From Bryobacterales bacterium (GTDB lineage: Bacteria > Acidobacteriota > Terriglobia > Bryobacterales > Bryobacteraceae): a stretch of DNA of 13,894 bases. Of the stretch, positions 5,339-12,774 are shown piece by piece. The stretch lies in assembly GCA_003132865.1 (NCBI GenBank), contig PKYZ01000812.1:234-14127 (forward strand). Reading direction: 5' to 3'. The notes beneath the pieces are model-generated. The model had not been told where the DNA came from. It made no database searches and was given only the letters and a program-made list of their open reading frames with translations. A program made the translations under genes and the position numbers. Each line of letters starts with the position of its first letter. Position 1 is the stretch's first letter.

Positions 5339-7087
5339 TCACCGGCCATAAATGAACCGGCTGCGCCTCGGATCCGCGCCGCCATGCAGCACGCCATCGG
5401 ACATGTTGATGCGAATAGCCGTGGGCGCCGAAAGATTGCCCCAGTCGCCCACCACCGCAACTCTGTGGCCCATGGCCATGAGCCGGTCGATGGTGGCTTG
5501 TGGAATGCGGCGTTCCACGTTCAGCTTGCCAGGAAGAAATTCATGGAAATCGAAGGACGTATACAGATGCGCGCTGTCGAAGCGCGGCGCTTCGATGGCT
5601 TCCTGCGGCGACATATTGAATTCCACGATGTTGAGGAACACTTGCAGCAGCGTCTGGTCCTGCAAGTCTCCGCCGGGGGTGGACATCGCCAGGAACGGAT
5701 TGCCATCCTTCAGCACGATCAAGGGGCTAAGCGTCACGCGCGGCCGTTTGCCCGGCGCCAACTGATTCGGATGGCCGGGCGTCAGCACGAACGTCTGCAT
5801 GCGCTCGCTCATCGCCAAGCCCGTATCGCCGGCGATCACCGAGGGCAGCCAGCCGCCGCTGGGCGTCGCCGAGAACATGTTGCGCTCGCGGTCCACCACG
5901 TTCACGCACGTCGTGTCGCGCGCCGCGACGGTCGATTCGCTGGACGCCGGCATGGGCAGAGGTCCGCCGAATGCGCCGGGGCGGTGCTCCAGCGACGCGT
6001 GATTGGCGTCGATCAGCTTGCGCCGCTCCGCCGCATAGTCTTTCGAAAGCAGAGTCTGCTCGGGAATCTTGGAAAACTTCGGATCGCCGTAGTAGCGGTC
6101 GCGATCGGCAAAAGCCAGCTTGATGGCTTCCACGAGAGTGTGAATGTATGCCGGGCTGTTGTGGCCCATCGCCCGCAGGTCGTAGCCCTCCAGCAGGTTC
6201 AAGGTCTCGATCATCACGGGGCCTTGCGACCAGAAGCCGGGCTTGAAGATTTCATACCCGCGATAGGTGCCGGTGCGCGGCGTATCGGTCTCGGCATGGA
6301 AGGCGGCCATGTCGTCGTAAGCGATCAGGCCGCCGTTGCGCTCGCAAAAGTCGGCGATCTGGTGGGCGATAGGGCCCGTGTAAAAGTAGTCGCGGACCGC
6401 GTGCAAGCGCTCATTGCGGTCGCCCTTGGCTTTGGCCTCGGCGCTCGCCAGCGCGCGCAGGGTCTTCGCCAGGGCCGGCTCGCGGAAGACCTCGCCGCGC
6501 CGGGGCGCCACGCCGCCGGGAAGGAAGAACTCGCGCGACGTGGGCCAGAGTTGCAGGAGCGGTTGCGAGCCGCGGATCCAATCGGCCATGACTTCGGTGA
6601 TCGGGAATCCGTCGTCGGCGTATTCGATGGCGGGCGCCGCCACGCTCGCAAATGACATCGTCCCGTAGCGTTCGAGAGCCAGGATCAGCCCGTCCATCAC
6701 CCCCGGCACCGGCGAGGCCAGAATGCCTTGCGCGGGCATGGGCGGCATGTGACCCGGCTGTTCCCAAATCTCGCGTTTGCGGGATTCATAAAAAGCGACT
6801 GTGGCTCGTTTCGGAGCCGTGCCGATGCCGCTGATGGCGATGACGGGCTTGCCGGCCAGTTTGATGAGGATCGGAATTTCGCCGCCCAGGCCGAAGTGAT
6901 CCAACTCCGTGACGCCGGCGGCGAGCGTGGTGGCCACGCCCGCATCCACCGCGTTGCCGCCCTGGGTCAGGATGCGCATGCCCGCATCCACTTCGAAGTT
7001 GTTGCACGATCCCACCATTTCGTGCAGGCCGCGCACGGGAGGAAACATGGTCAGGCGGGATTGGGCGGGGAGGGTTACGGCGAACAA
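5339..7087 (-). CDS. ggt: Gamma-glutamyltransferase-family hydrolase, probably exported
   Basis: This N-terminal-nucleophile enzyme of 582 residues (from TTG 7087) is close to the usual family length. Family members cleave themselves before a Thr that becomes the catalytic nucleophile. Here DTTCVNVVD (391-399) contains that site, with Thr392 as the likely nucleophile, although the usual His after the Thr pair is Cys. Other family blocks are TQGGNAVDAGVA (41-52), FGLGGE (65-70), SPAYIHTLVEAIKLAFADRD (311-330), TLSPLIV (452-458) and the oxyanion STPGGD (469-474). It may act on glutathione, gamma-glutamyl peptides or acylated amides. The start is uncertain: upstream codons encode RAPRGLALSLLFAVTLPAQS, a signal-peptide-like stretch, but it runs into a REP-like repeat with no ATG. 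The gene lies between the ABC operon and the vapBC pair. Confidence 0.85.
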   Translation of the reverse strand: MFAVTLPAQSRLTMFPPVRGLHEMVGSCNNFEVDAGMRILTQGGNAVDAGVATTLAAGVTELDHFGLGGEIPILIKLAGKPVIAISGIGTAPKRATVAFYESRKREIWEQPGHMPPMPAQGILASPVPGVMDGLILALERYGTMSFASVAAPAIEYADDGFPITEVMADWIRGSQPLLQLWPTSREFFLPGGVAPRRGEVFREPALAKTLRALASAEAKAKGDRNERLHAVRDYFYTGPIAHQIADFCERNGGLIAYDDMAAFHAETDTPRTGTYRGYEIFKPGFWSQGPVMIETLNLLEGYDLRAMGHNSPAYIHTLVEAIKLAFADRDRYYGDPKFSKIPEQTLLSKDYAAERRKLIDANHASLEHRPGAFGGPLPMPASSESTVAARDTTCVNVVDRERNMFSATPSGGWLPSVIAGDTGLAMSERMQTFVLTPGHPNQLAPGKRPRVTLSPLIVLKDGNPFLAMSTPGGDLQDQTLLQVFLNIVEFNMSPQEAIEAPRFDSAHLYTSFDFHEFLPGKLNVERRIPQATIDRLMAMGHRVAVVGDWGNLSAPTAIRINMSDGVLHGGADPRRSRFIYGR

Positions 7088-7107
7088 GAGTGAGAGAGCC
7101 AGTCCCC

Positions 7108-7150
7108 GTGGCGCACGCTTCAGCGTGCCGCTGCCGGCTTTAGCCGGCAG
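7108..7150 (+). repeat. REP-like two-hairpin repeat, copy 1
   Basis: Two perfect hairpins stand side by side: GCACGCTTCAGCGTGC (7113-7128) and CTGCCGGCTTTAGCCGGCAG (7131-7150). Both have a four-base TTYA loop. The copy starts with GTGGC and ends 2 nt from the stop of the operon's last gene. It could act as a stabilising or terminating hairpin for that message, although no T-run follows. Its other end lies within the signal-peptide codons of the ggt gene. Confidence 0.85.
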
Positions 7151-7152
7151 GT

Positions 7153-8019
7153 TTAATTCCGGATCCGGTTGCGCGGGAAGGTCATACCGCCGGAGCTGCC
7201 GGTGTCCGCCGGCAGCGGCGCGATGCCGTTCATCTCCGGGACGTTATCGAAGATATTCTCGACTTCGCGAACCGTTTCTTCGGTCTGCTCCACGTCCTTC
7301 ACCAGTCCTTCCAGATGTTCGCTCAGTTGTTGCGGATCGCGCATGGTCACCGATTGATCCTTGATGAGTCCCAGCACGTCCTCGACGGCCGCGCATTGCG
7401 CATCGATCACCGCGCAGTTTTCCTGGATCTTGTGAAACTTCTCAATACGCTTGTTCAGGATCTCGACGCGCTTGCGGTTGATCTCCTGGACTTTGGGCGT
7501 GTCGGAATCCCGGCTCTTTTCGAGATTCGCCAGCTCGCGCTGGACGGCGTTCGGATCGGTGGTGCGGAGGTATTCGCCATGCTGCCACGCGGCATGCAGC
7601 AGCCGCACATATCCCTGCAGGAGGCCTTGCAGTCGCTCTTCCATCTGTTCGGCGAAGATCTGCGAAGTGGAGGAGAGGCGGCTATAGTTCTGGCGGATGG
7701 CGTTGCAGACGGTATCCACTTTGGCATACCGCACGCGCATCTCCTGCGGGATTTCCTGATACATGGCGTTAAGGCGCTGATCGTTGCGGCGCTTCTCCTC
7801 GGCGTACTTCCAGGAGCGCACCAGGCGCTGAAAGCGGGGGTTGTGCGGAACCACGCTCAGATACATCAGCTCGAGCCCCGCGCCGAGCAGCAGCGGGAGA
7901 GCGCTCGCGGACAACAGGGCGAAACCCGCGATCCCGGCCATCGTGATCCAGTTGTACTGGAGCCGGGCAGCCTCTTTGACGTAGTTGATTTCCGACCCTG
8001 TCGAATCGTCTCGCGGCAT
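7153..8019 (-). CDS. Membrane-anchored coiled-coil protein, coupled to the ABC ATPase
   Basis: I do not recognise a named family. The ATG at 8019 shares its A with the ATPase stop (TAATG), so I take it as the start rather than the TTG at 8067, which lies within the ATPase gene. The 288-residue protein starts with a short polar segment, then a hydrophobic stretch at about 24-57 (WITMAGIAGFALLSASALPLLLG and on), long enough for two tight membrane passes or one long one. The rest is mostly helical and charged, with long coiled-coil stretches (for example VQEINRKRVEILNKRIEKFHKI) and little hydrophobic core. The tail is Pro/Gly-rich and ends in RNRIRN. Its place at the end of the PspA and ABC operon suggests that it links the transporter or PspA to the inner membrane. 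This is inferred from position. Confidence 0.75.
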   Translation of the reverse strand: MPRDDSTGSEINYVKEAARLQYNWITMAGIAGFALLSASALPLLLGAGLELMYLSVVPHNPRFQRLVRSWKYAEEKRRNDQRLNAMYQEIPQEMRVRYAKVDTVCNAIRQNYSRLSSTSQIFAEQMEERLQGLLQGYVRLLHAAWQHGEYLRTTDPNAVQRELANLEKSRDSDTPKVQEINRKRVEILNKRIEKFHKIQENCAVIDAQCAAVEDVLGLIKDQSVTMRDPQQLSEHLEGLVKDVEQTEETVREVENIFDNVPEMNGIAPLPADTGSSGGMTFPRNRIRN

Positions 8020-8840
8020 TAAATGCTCACTCGCACCTGACCGGTCCCGGGCGCGCTGCGCAAGCAAGCCAGCACGTGGTGTTGCATCTCGTGAAACTGT
8101 TCGGCTTGCCGGATATCCGGCGCACGCGGCCGCCCGAACGGAACTGGTATATCTTCCACAATAGTACCTGGACGGGCGCTCAGGATGAAAATGCGATCCG
8201 CGAGAAAGATGGCCTCATCGACATCGTGGGTGACAAACAGGATGGTGCTGGCGGTTTCCTCCCAAACGCGCAGAAGCAGTTGCTGCATATCGCCGCGGGT
8301 TTGGGCGTCGAGAGCGCCGAAGGGTTCATCCATCAAGATCACCTGCGGGTGGTTGGCCAAAGTGCGGGCGATGGCCACCCGCTGCTGCATGCCGCCGGAG
8401 AGCGTGTCGGGATAGGACTTCTCAAACCCGGCGAGGCCCACCGCTTCGATCAGGTGCGCGACCAGCGGGCCGCTCTCGGCGGCGGACACGCCATTGATGC
8501 GCGGGCCGTAGGCGATGTTATCGGCGACCGTCAGCCAGGGGAAGGACGTGTACTTTTGGAAGACCATGCCGCGATCGCGCCCCGGGCCACCGACCGGCTT
8601 ACCGTCGACCAGGATCTCGCCGGTGTCGGGGTGGTCGAGGCCGGCGATCATGCGCAGCAGCGTGGACTTCCCGCAACCGGACGGCCCCAGCAGGACGCTG
8701 AATTCGCCGAGGTTCCGGCCGTCCGGCGAGAAGGCGTCCGCCACTTCGAAGCTCACGTTGTGCAGTGCCTCGATGCAGCTCCCGTTGGGCCCGGCGAAGC
8801 TGCGGGAAAGGTTGCGCACGGAGATCTTGGTTTTATTCAC
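8019..8840 (-). CDS. ABC transporter ATP-binding protein, NitT/TauT (SsuB/TauB) type
   Basis: This 273-residue nucleotide-binding subunit is complete: Walker A GPSGCGKS (52-59), Q-loop Gln95 (GMVFQKY), signature LSGGMQQR (147-154), Walker B VILMDE (167-172), D-loop GALD and the switch His205 (THD). The overall pattern, including SFPWLTVADNIAYG, is that of importers for nitrate, sulfonate or taurine. It hydrolyses ATP on the cytoplasmic face and drives the permease encoded next upstream in the operon. An insertion of about 30 residues before Walker A (VADAFSPDGRNLGE) is slightly long for the family. GTG is the start, 9 nt after a GGGGAGG stretch. The gene is separated from its permease by a RAYT insertion, so its expression may depend on reading through two REP hairpins. 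The substrate is unknown. Confidence 0.92.
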   Translation of the reverse strand: MNKTKISVRNLSRSFAGPNGSCIEALHNVSFEVADAFSPDGRNLGEFSVLLGPSGCGKSTLLRMIAGLDHPDTGEILVDGKPVGGPGRDRGMVFQKYTSFPWLTVADNIAYGPRINGVSAAESGPLVAHLIEAVGLAGFEKSYPDTLSGGMQQRVAIARTLANHPQVILMDEPFGALDAQTRGDMQQLLLRVWEETASTILFVTHDVDEAIFLADRIFILSARPGTIVEDIPVPFGRPRAPDIRQAEQFHEMQHHVLACLRSAPGTGQVRVSI

Positions 8841-8882
8841 GCTCCTGCCCCCTCCCCTGCTGTACCTTGTTTCCAGTGCCTA

Positions 8883-8925
8883 GTGGCGCACGCTTCAGCG
8901 TGCCGCGGCGAACTTCAGTTCGCCG
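8883..8925 (+). repeat. REP-like repeat, copy 2 (left end of RAYT unit)
   Basis: This copy begins GTGGC. Hairpin one is GCACGCTTCAGCGTGC. Hairpin two is CGGCGAACTTCAGTTCGCCG. It has the same layout and loop as the copy at 7108, but the stem of the second hairpin is different in sequence while still perfectly paired. Confidence 0.85.
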
Positions 8926-8969
8926 TGCAGCACCTGAGAAAATCTCGCCGGCCATTGCACACTTGTTCC

Positions 8970-9539
8970 ATGAGTACGTCGATGAGGCGCCTGCCCAATA
9001 TCTATCCGGAAGGCGCCTGGCTCTTCGTGACTTGGCATTTACACGGAAGCCTACCCAAAGCGCGATATCCGCCGCCGGACAAGTTGTCCGCAGGCAAAGC
9101 CTTCGTATGGATGGACCGCTATTTGGATACGACCCGCCTGGGGCCAATGTTTTTGAATCGCCCGGAAGTGGCGAACCTAGTAGTAGAGGCGCTCGCTCGC
9201 GGTGTCCAAAAGGAACTCTACGATTTGCGCGCTTTCGTAGTAATGAGCAATCACGTGCATGTGTTGATTCGGCCACTGCAACAGCCCACGCGTTTGCTCC
9301 AATCGCTGAAAGGGACGACGGCGAGGGAAGCCAACCTGATCCTCGCTCGCACGGGCCAGCCGTTCTGGCAACATGAATCGTACGATCACTGGGTGCGGGA
9401 CGAACTGGAGTTGGAACGCATCGTGGCGTACATAGAGAACAATCCGGTGAAGGCGGGGCTGGTTGCGGAACCTTCCTTGTATCGGTGGTCCAGTGCGTGG
9501 CGGGGAGACGGCGAACTGAAGTTCGCCGCGGCACGCTGA
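8970..9539 (+). CDS. REP-associated tyrosine transposase (RAYT, Y1/HUH)
   Basis: This 189-residue protein of the IS200/IS605-related Y1 transposase group is domesticated to move or process REP palindromes. The metal-binding HUH motif is NHVHVLI with His95 and His97, and the likely nucleophile is Tyr138 in QHESYDHWVRDE. The common RAYT C-terminal block ERIVAYIENNPVKAGLV (149-165) is present, as is the N-terminal strand FVTWHLHGSLP (19-29). The start is ATG 8970; no clear Shine-Dalgarno is visible. The last ten or so codons (GDGELKFAAAR and stop) are made by the right-hand repeat itself, and the TGA falls in the loop region of its hairpin. All key residues are present, so the enzyme may be active and may be responsible for the repeats at 7108, 8883, 9509 and 13545. 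Confidence 0.9.
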   Translation: MSTSMRRLPNIYPEGAWLFVTWHLHGSLPKARYPPPDKLSAGKAFVWMDRYLDTTRLGPMFLNRPEVANLVVEALARGVQKELYDLRAFVVMSNHVHVLIRPLQQPTRLLQSLKGTTAREANLILARTGQPFWQHESYDHWVRDELELERIVAYIENNPVKAGLVAEPSLYRWSSAWRGDGELKFAAAR

Positions 9540-9551
9540 AGCGTACGCCAC
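9509..9551 (-). repeat. REP-like repeat, copy 3 (right end of RAYT unit)
   Basis: This is the inverted copy of the 8883-8925 repeat, identical except for GTACGC instead of GCACGC, which puts a mismatch into the first hairpin. It contains the last codons and the stop of the transposase gene and ends 14 bp from the permease stop. Confidence 0.85.
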
Positions 9552-9565
9552 GGCCACACATCATA

Positions 9566-10393
9566 TTACTTCGCATGGGCGGCGGCCACCACCGGCTCGG
9601 AAAGGGGGCGCGACATGCGGCGCCAGGGGAACAGGCGAGCCTCCAAAAAAGTCAGTAGAAACCGGAACAAGAACGCCGCCACGCCGATGGCGATGATCCC
9701 CGCATAGACGCGTTCGAAATCCATCACCTTGCGCGCGGCCTCCACCATGTAGCCCACCCCTTTGCGCGCGTTCACCATCTCGGCCAGGATGACGTAAGTC
9801 CAGCCGATATCGTACAGGATACGAAACGAGCCGAAGATCGGGGGCACCGAAGCGCGGAACAGCAGCCACAGAATATGGCGGCGTTGCGCGCCCAGCGTCC
9901 AGGCCGTCTCGAGCAGGCTGTCATCCACCTTGTTCACTTCTTCCACCACCACGGCCAGCAAGTAGAAAAACATGCCGAACCAGAGGAACGCGATTTTCAT
10001 GGACTCGTCCATGCCGAACAGCGCCAAGAATGCGGGAAGGAAGGCGGTGATGGGCATGGAGCGCATGGGCGCCGCGACCGGGTTGACCAAGTCGTGCACC
10101 CACCGGAAACTGCCCATCAGCAGACCCAACGGAATGGCGATGACCACGCAGAACGTGAAGGCTTGCGCGATGCGCCACCAACTCTTAAGCACATTGCCGA
10201 GCAGGTCGTATTCGGTCCAGAGGCGGACGAACGCGCGCATCACGCCGAGGGGGCTGGGGAGGGAAAATGGCGGCAGGATTTCCCAGTGGGTGAGCGCGAA
10301 CCAGACGGCCAGGATACCGGCCCACGCGGATACTGCCAGGATCAGCCGCGTGCGGCGCGAAGTGTCTTTACGGATAGTGAAGAGGTCCAGCAT
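9566..10393 (-). CDS. ABC transporter permease, NitT/TauT (SsuC/TauC) type
   Basis: This 275-residue inner-membrane subunit has about six hydrophobic segments, beginning with LILAVSAWAGILAVWFAL (17-34). The cytoplasmic EAA loop that docks on the ATPase is LLETAWTLGAQRRHILWLLF (160-179) followed by RASVPPIFG (180-188). MPITAFLPAFLALFG (113-127) is typical of the taurine, sulfonate and nitrate permeases, and the size is normal. It forms the channel together with the ATPase at 8019-8840 and receives the ligand from the binding protein encoded 48 bp upstream. The ATG at 10393 has only a weak AGG 6 nt upstream, so translation may be modest. A GC-rich hairpin lies in the gap before it. The stop is 14 bp from the RAYT insertion. 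Confidence 0.92.
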   Translation of the reverse strand: MLDLFTIRKDTSRRTRLILAVSAWAGILAVWFALTHWEILPPFSLPSPLGVMRAFVRLWTEYDLLGNVLKSWWRIAQAFTFCVVIAIPLGLLMGSFRWVHDLVNPVAAPMRSMPITAFLPAFLALFGMDESMKIAFLWFGMFFYLLAVVVEEVNKVDDSLLETAWTLGAQRRHILWLLFRASVPPIFGSFRILYDIGWTYVILAEMVNARKGVGYMVEAARKVMDFERVYAGIIAIGVAAFLFRFLLTFLEARLFPWRRMSRPLSEPVVAAAHAK

Positions 10394-10415
10394 GCAGCCT
10401 GTTTCGAGAGACCCT

Positions 10416-10432
10416 GCCGGCTCCCGGCCGGC
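10416..10432 (-). other. GC-rich hairpin between binding protein and permease genes
   Basis: GCCGGC, a 5-nt loop and GCCGGC form a strong stem in the 48-bp gap. There is no T-run, so it is not a standard terminator. It may protect the upstream message or reduce read-through, giving more binding protein than permease. Confidence 0.4.
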
Positions 10433-10441
10433 CCCGCAAAC

Positions 10442-12013
10442 CTACGCACCGGGGTTTGGGTACACCTTGATGTCGGTGCGCCGGTTCTTCTCCCGGCCTT
10501 CCGGCGAGGAGTTGTCGGCGAGCGGCCGGTCCGGCCCGTTGCCGGCGGTACGCATACGCGTGGCGGGGAATCCATACTTATCCATGAGATACTGCTTGAC
10601 CGCCTCGGCCCGCTCCCGGGAAAGCTCTACGTTGCGCGCGCGCGCGCCGCTGGCATCGGTGTTGCCGTCGATGTCCACCACCGTGTTTTCATAGGCTTTG
10701 AGGAAACCGCCGATCTCGTCCACCACAGCGCGCGAGTCGAGACTCATCCTGGCCGAATTCGTGTCGAAATAAATAGAGCGGCGCTGCGTGGCGATGGGCG
10801 TCGCTCCCTTGGCCGGCTCCTTGTATTCGGTGGGCGGCTCCGAAGAGGCCACCGGGAATTTCCCGTTCAACTGGTCGATGAAGCGGCGGTCGACACTGGC
10901 CTCGGCATCGAAGGTGTGCTTGATGATGCGATCCTCGTGGTACATCTCCTGGGCCATTTTGAAGATGTTGGTGTAGTCGGTATCGGCGCCGCGCGTGCCG
11001 AAGAAGGCCTTGTTATCCGCGTAGTCGGCCAATCTCACGCCGCCCAGCATGGTCTTGGCAAGATCTTCGGGAATGTTGAAATCCTTGATGGTGCCGATCA
11101 GGGTGTGCGCGCGATTGGGTTGCGCCTTGATGAACTCGACCCCTTCCAGCCAGCCCTGGACCAGTTTCACGACCGTCTGCGGGCAGCGCGAGGCGAAGCG
11201 ATCGCTTACCACCAGAATATCGGCGATCAAATGGTTGGCGATGCGCGTGTCGTAGATTTTCCTGGATCCGGGCCGCTTGGTAACGGCGTCGCTCATATCC
11301 GGGTCCCAGGCCACGGCGGCGTCCACTTTCTGCTGGGCGAACAGGGTGGCCGGCTCGATGCCGTCCTTGGTGTGCACGGCCTTGGAGAAGATCTCGTTGC
11401 GCTGTTCGGTGGTGAGGCCCGAGCTTTTCAGGCCGTTCCAGAGCAGGAAATGGGACGGCGTGTAAGGCGCGAACGCCACGGTCTTGCCGGCCAGATCCTC
11501 GATGCTGTTGATGCCCTGCTTTCCGATCACGCCATCGGCGCCGCGCGACCAATCCACCATGAAGAAGGCGTGCGCCCCGACTTTCTTGTCTTGAAACTGC
11601 GCGTAGTCTTTGGCCCAGACATCGGCGGTGGTGAGCATCACATCCACGTTGTTGGTGGCCAGCGCCGCGGCGCCTTCGGTCCAGTCGTCGATGATTTTGA
11701 AGCTGACCTTGAGCCCGGCCTTGTCGTAGATGGAGCCCGACGCGGTATCCAGGCCGCCGTTGGCGACCAGGCCGGCCGCGCAGCCAACCCAGATATTCAC
11801 GCGTACGCGCACCGTATCGCAGCTTGCATCGCTTGTCGCGGCGACCGGCAATGGCTTCGAAGTATCGAGCGGCTCGCTGGGAGATGTATCGGAACGCGAG
11901 CCGAGCACACTCCGGAAATTCACTACGCCGTATTTTTGCAGGCTGTAGCCTACCAAGCCAAGCCCGACGAGGAATATGAGGGCCCATCCGCCCTTCTCAA
12001 TTTTGACAGCCAT
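10442..12013 (-). CDS. Solute-binding protein fused to a C-terminal OmpA domain
   Basis: This 523-residue protein has three parts. Residues 10-24 (WALIFLVGLGLVGYS) form an uncleaved-looking membrane anchor or signal. Residues about 67-380 are a NMT1/SsuA/TauA-like periplasmic binding domain (VRVNIWVGCAAG, DDWTEGAAAL, VDVMLTTADVWAKDY, LAGKTVAF, DAAVAWDP). After a Pro-rich linker, residues 411-517 are an OmpA-type peptidoglycan-binding domain: SIYFDTNSA, GNTDASG (450-456), NVELSRERAEAV (461-472) and GREKNRRTDI (506-515), with the expected Asp453 and Arg468. A binding protein joined to a cell-wall anchor is unusual. It would hold the receptor between inner membrane and wall, close to the permease. 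The ATG has GAGGT 6 nt upstream, overlapping the pspA stop. The ligand is unknown. Confidence 0.9.
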   Translation of the reverse strand: MAVKIEKGGWALIFLVGLGLVGYSLQKYGVVNFRSVLGSRSDTSPSEPLDTSKPLPVAATSDASCDTVRVRVNIWVGCAAGLVANGGLDTASGSIYDKAGLKVSFKIIDDWTEGAAALATNNVDVMLTTADVWAKDYAQFQDKKVGAHAFFMVDWSRGADGVIGKQGINSIEDLAGKTVAFAPYTPSHFLLWNGLKSSGLTTEQRNEIFSKAVHTKDGIEPATLFAQQKVDAAVAWDPDMSDAVTKRPGSRKIYDTRIANHLIADILVVSDRFASRCPQTVVKLVQGWLEGVEFIKAQPNRAHTLIGTIKDFNIPEDLAKTMLGGVRLADYADNKAFFGTRGADTDYTNIFKMAQEMYHEDRIIKHTFDAEASVDRRFIDQLNGKFPVASSEPPTEYKEPAKGATPIATQRRSIYFDTNSARMSLDSRAVVDEIGGFLKAYENTVVDIDGNTDASGARARNVELSRERAEAVKQYLMDKYGFPATRMRTAGNGPDRPLADNSSPEGREKNRRTDIKVYPNPGA

Positions 12014-12021
12014 AATTTACC

Positions 12022-12753
12022 TCAGGCGTTCCTTTCCGCCTCGCGCGCGCCGATGGTCTTCTGCGCGGCTTCCGGCGCGGCCTCCGGCGGCACAATGCCC
12101 ATCTCCACTTTGAACTGCTTGACCAACTCGTTGGCGCGCAGCTTCTCGACCTCCTCGTCGATCTTGATCGCCTGCTGATCGACGTTACCCATGGCCATCT
12201 CCATGCGGGCCTCGTTCACCGCGGTGGTTTCCTCGATCTTGCGCACCATCTCGTCGTGCGTGGCGCTGATGCCCGAGACGTCGAACTGCTCCATCACGTC
12301 GGCGACTTTCTTCTGCCATTGCGACCGGCGGTAATCGGCGATGGCACCGAGCGCTTCGTGCGTTTTACGGTCCTTCTCCATCATGAAGGCCTTTTTCACC
12401 GCCATGGCTTTGTCGAACGCCGCGCGCGCGGTGGAAAGCTGGCCCTGGTTGCGGGCGAGCGCGCTGCGCACCTGTTCGAGCCGGATGGCAAAGCTCCCCG
12501 CCAGATCGTCGCGCCCGGCCTGGATGGCGGCCTTGGTCTTGGCCGTCAGGTCGTTGATATCGTTCTTGTACTTCGCCTCTTCCCTTTCGAGCAGCGTGGC
12601 GTTGGCCTTCACCATGGCGATCGACTCGTTCATGCGCGGCACCTGGTCGTTCATGTCGCGAATGTTCTGCTCGAGGATGATTTCCGGGTTTTCCGCTATG
12701 GAGATGAAAAACCCGAAGAAGGAACGCAGCATGCGGGACAGCCGATTAAACAT
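12022..12753 (-). CDS. pspA: PspA/IM30 family membrane-stress protein
   Basis: This 243-residue, almost wholly helical protein has an N-terminal amphipathic helix MFNRLSRMLRSFFGFFIS (1-18), the membrane-binding part of PspA. The family hallmark ENPEIILEQNIRDMNDQVP follows, then long coiled coils. PspA and IM30 proteins polymerise on the inner membrane and protect it when it leaks; they belong to the ESCRT-III superfamily. I choose ATG 12753 because AGGAGAGG lies 8 nt upstream; a TTG two codons earlier is less likely. The C-terminus, with VPPEAAPEAAQKTIGAREAERNA, is a disordered tail longer than in typical PspA. No pspF or pspBC is in the window, so regulation must be by other means. The tight operon with an ABC transporter suggests that its work is tied to that complex. 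Confidence 0.88.
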   Translation of the reverse strand: MFNRLSRMLRSFFGFFISIAENPEIILEQNIRDMNDQVPRMNESIAMVKANATLLEREEAKYKNDINDLTAKTKAAIQAGRDDLAGSFAIRLEQVRSALARNQGQLSTARAAFDKAMAVKKAFMMEKDRKTHEALGAIADYRRSQWQKKVADVMEQFDVSGISATHDEMVRKIEETTAVNEARMEMAMGNVDQQAIKIDEEVEKLRANELVKQFKVEMGIVPPEAAPEAAQKTIGAREAERNA

Positions 12754-12774
12754 AGGCAATTCCTCTCCTTACGG

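Larger units (their letters stand above)
8883..9551 (+). mobile_element. RAYT unit flanked by inverted REP-like repeats
   Basis: A 43-bp repeat at 8883-8925 and its inverted copy at 9509-9551 (one mismatch) enclose a Y1 transposase gene. The unit is 669 bp and lies between the permease and ATPase genes of an operon that reads in the opposite direction. Without it the two genes would be about 57 bp apart. No target-site duplication is seen, as expected for HUH-type transposition. Confidence 0.8.

Noticed and set aside
5318..6655. Plus-strand open frame of 445 codons
   Set aside because: It is the antisense of the ggt-family gene, whose minus-strand reading has clear family motifs along its length.
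8019..8067. TTG start at 8067 for the membrane coiled-coil gene
   Set aside because: It would lie inside the ATPase coding region and adds a polar stretch with no signal; the ATG at 8019 overlaps the ATPase stop exactly.
8076..8969. Long N-terminal extension of the transposase frame
   Set aside because: The frame is open upstream, but that part is antisense to the ABC ATPase and runs through the left repeat. The transposase fold begins after the ATG at 8970.
8833..9576. Minus-strand open frame of 247 codons across the RAYT unit
   Set aside because: Its ends are translations of the REP-like repeats and its middle is antisense to the transposase; no motif is visible.
9875..12178. Plus-strand open frame of 767 codons
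   Set aside because: It lies opposite the permease, binding-protein and pspA genes. It has no domain sense and is rich in His, Arg and Gly, as expected for the antisense of GC-rich codons.
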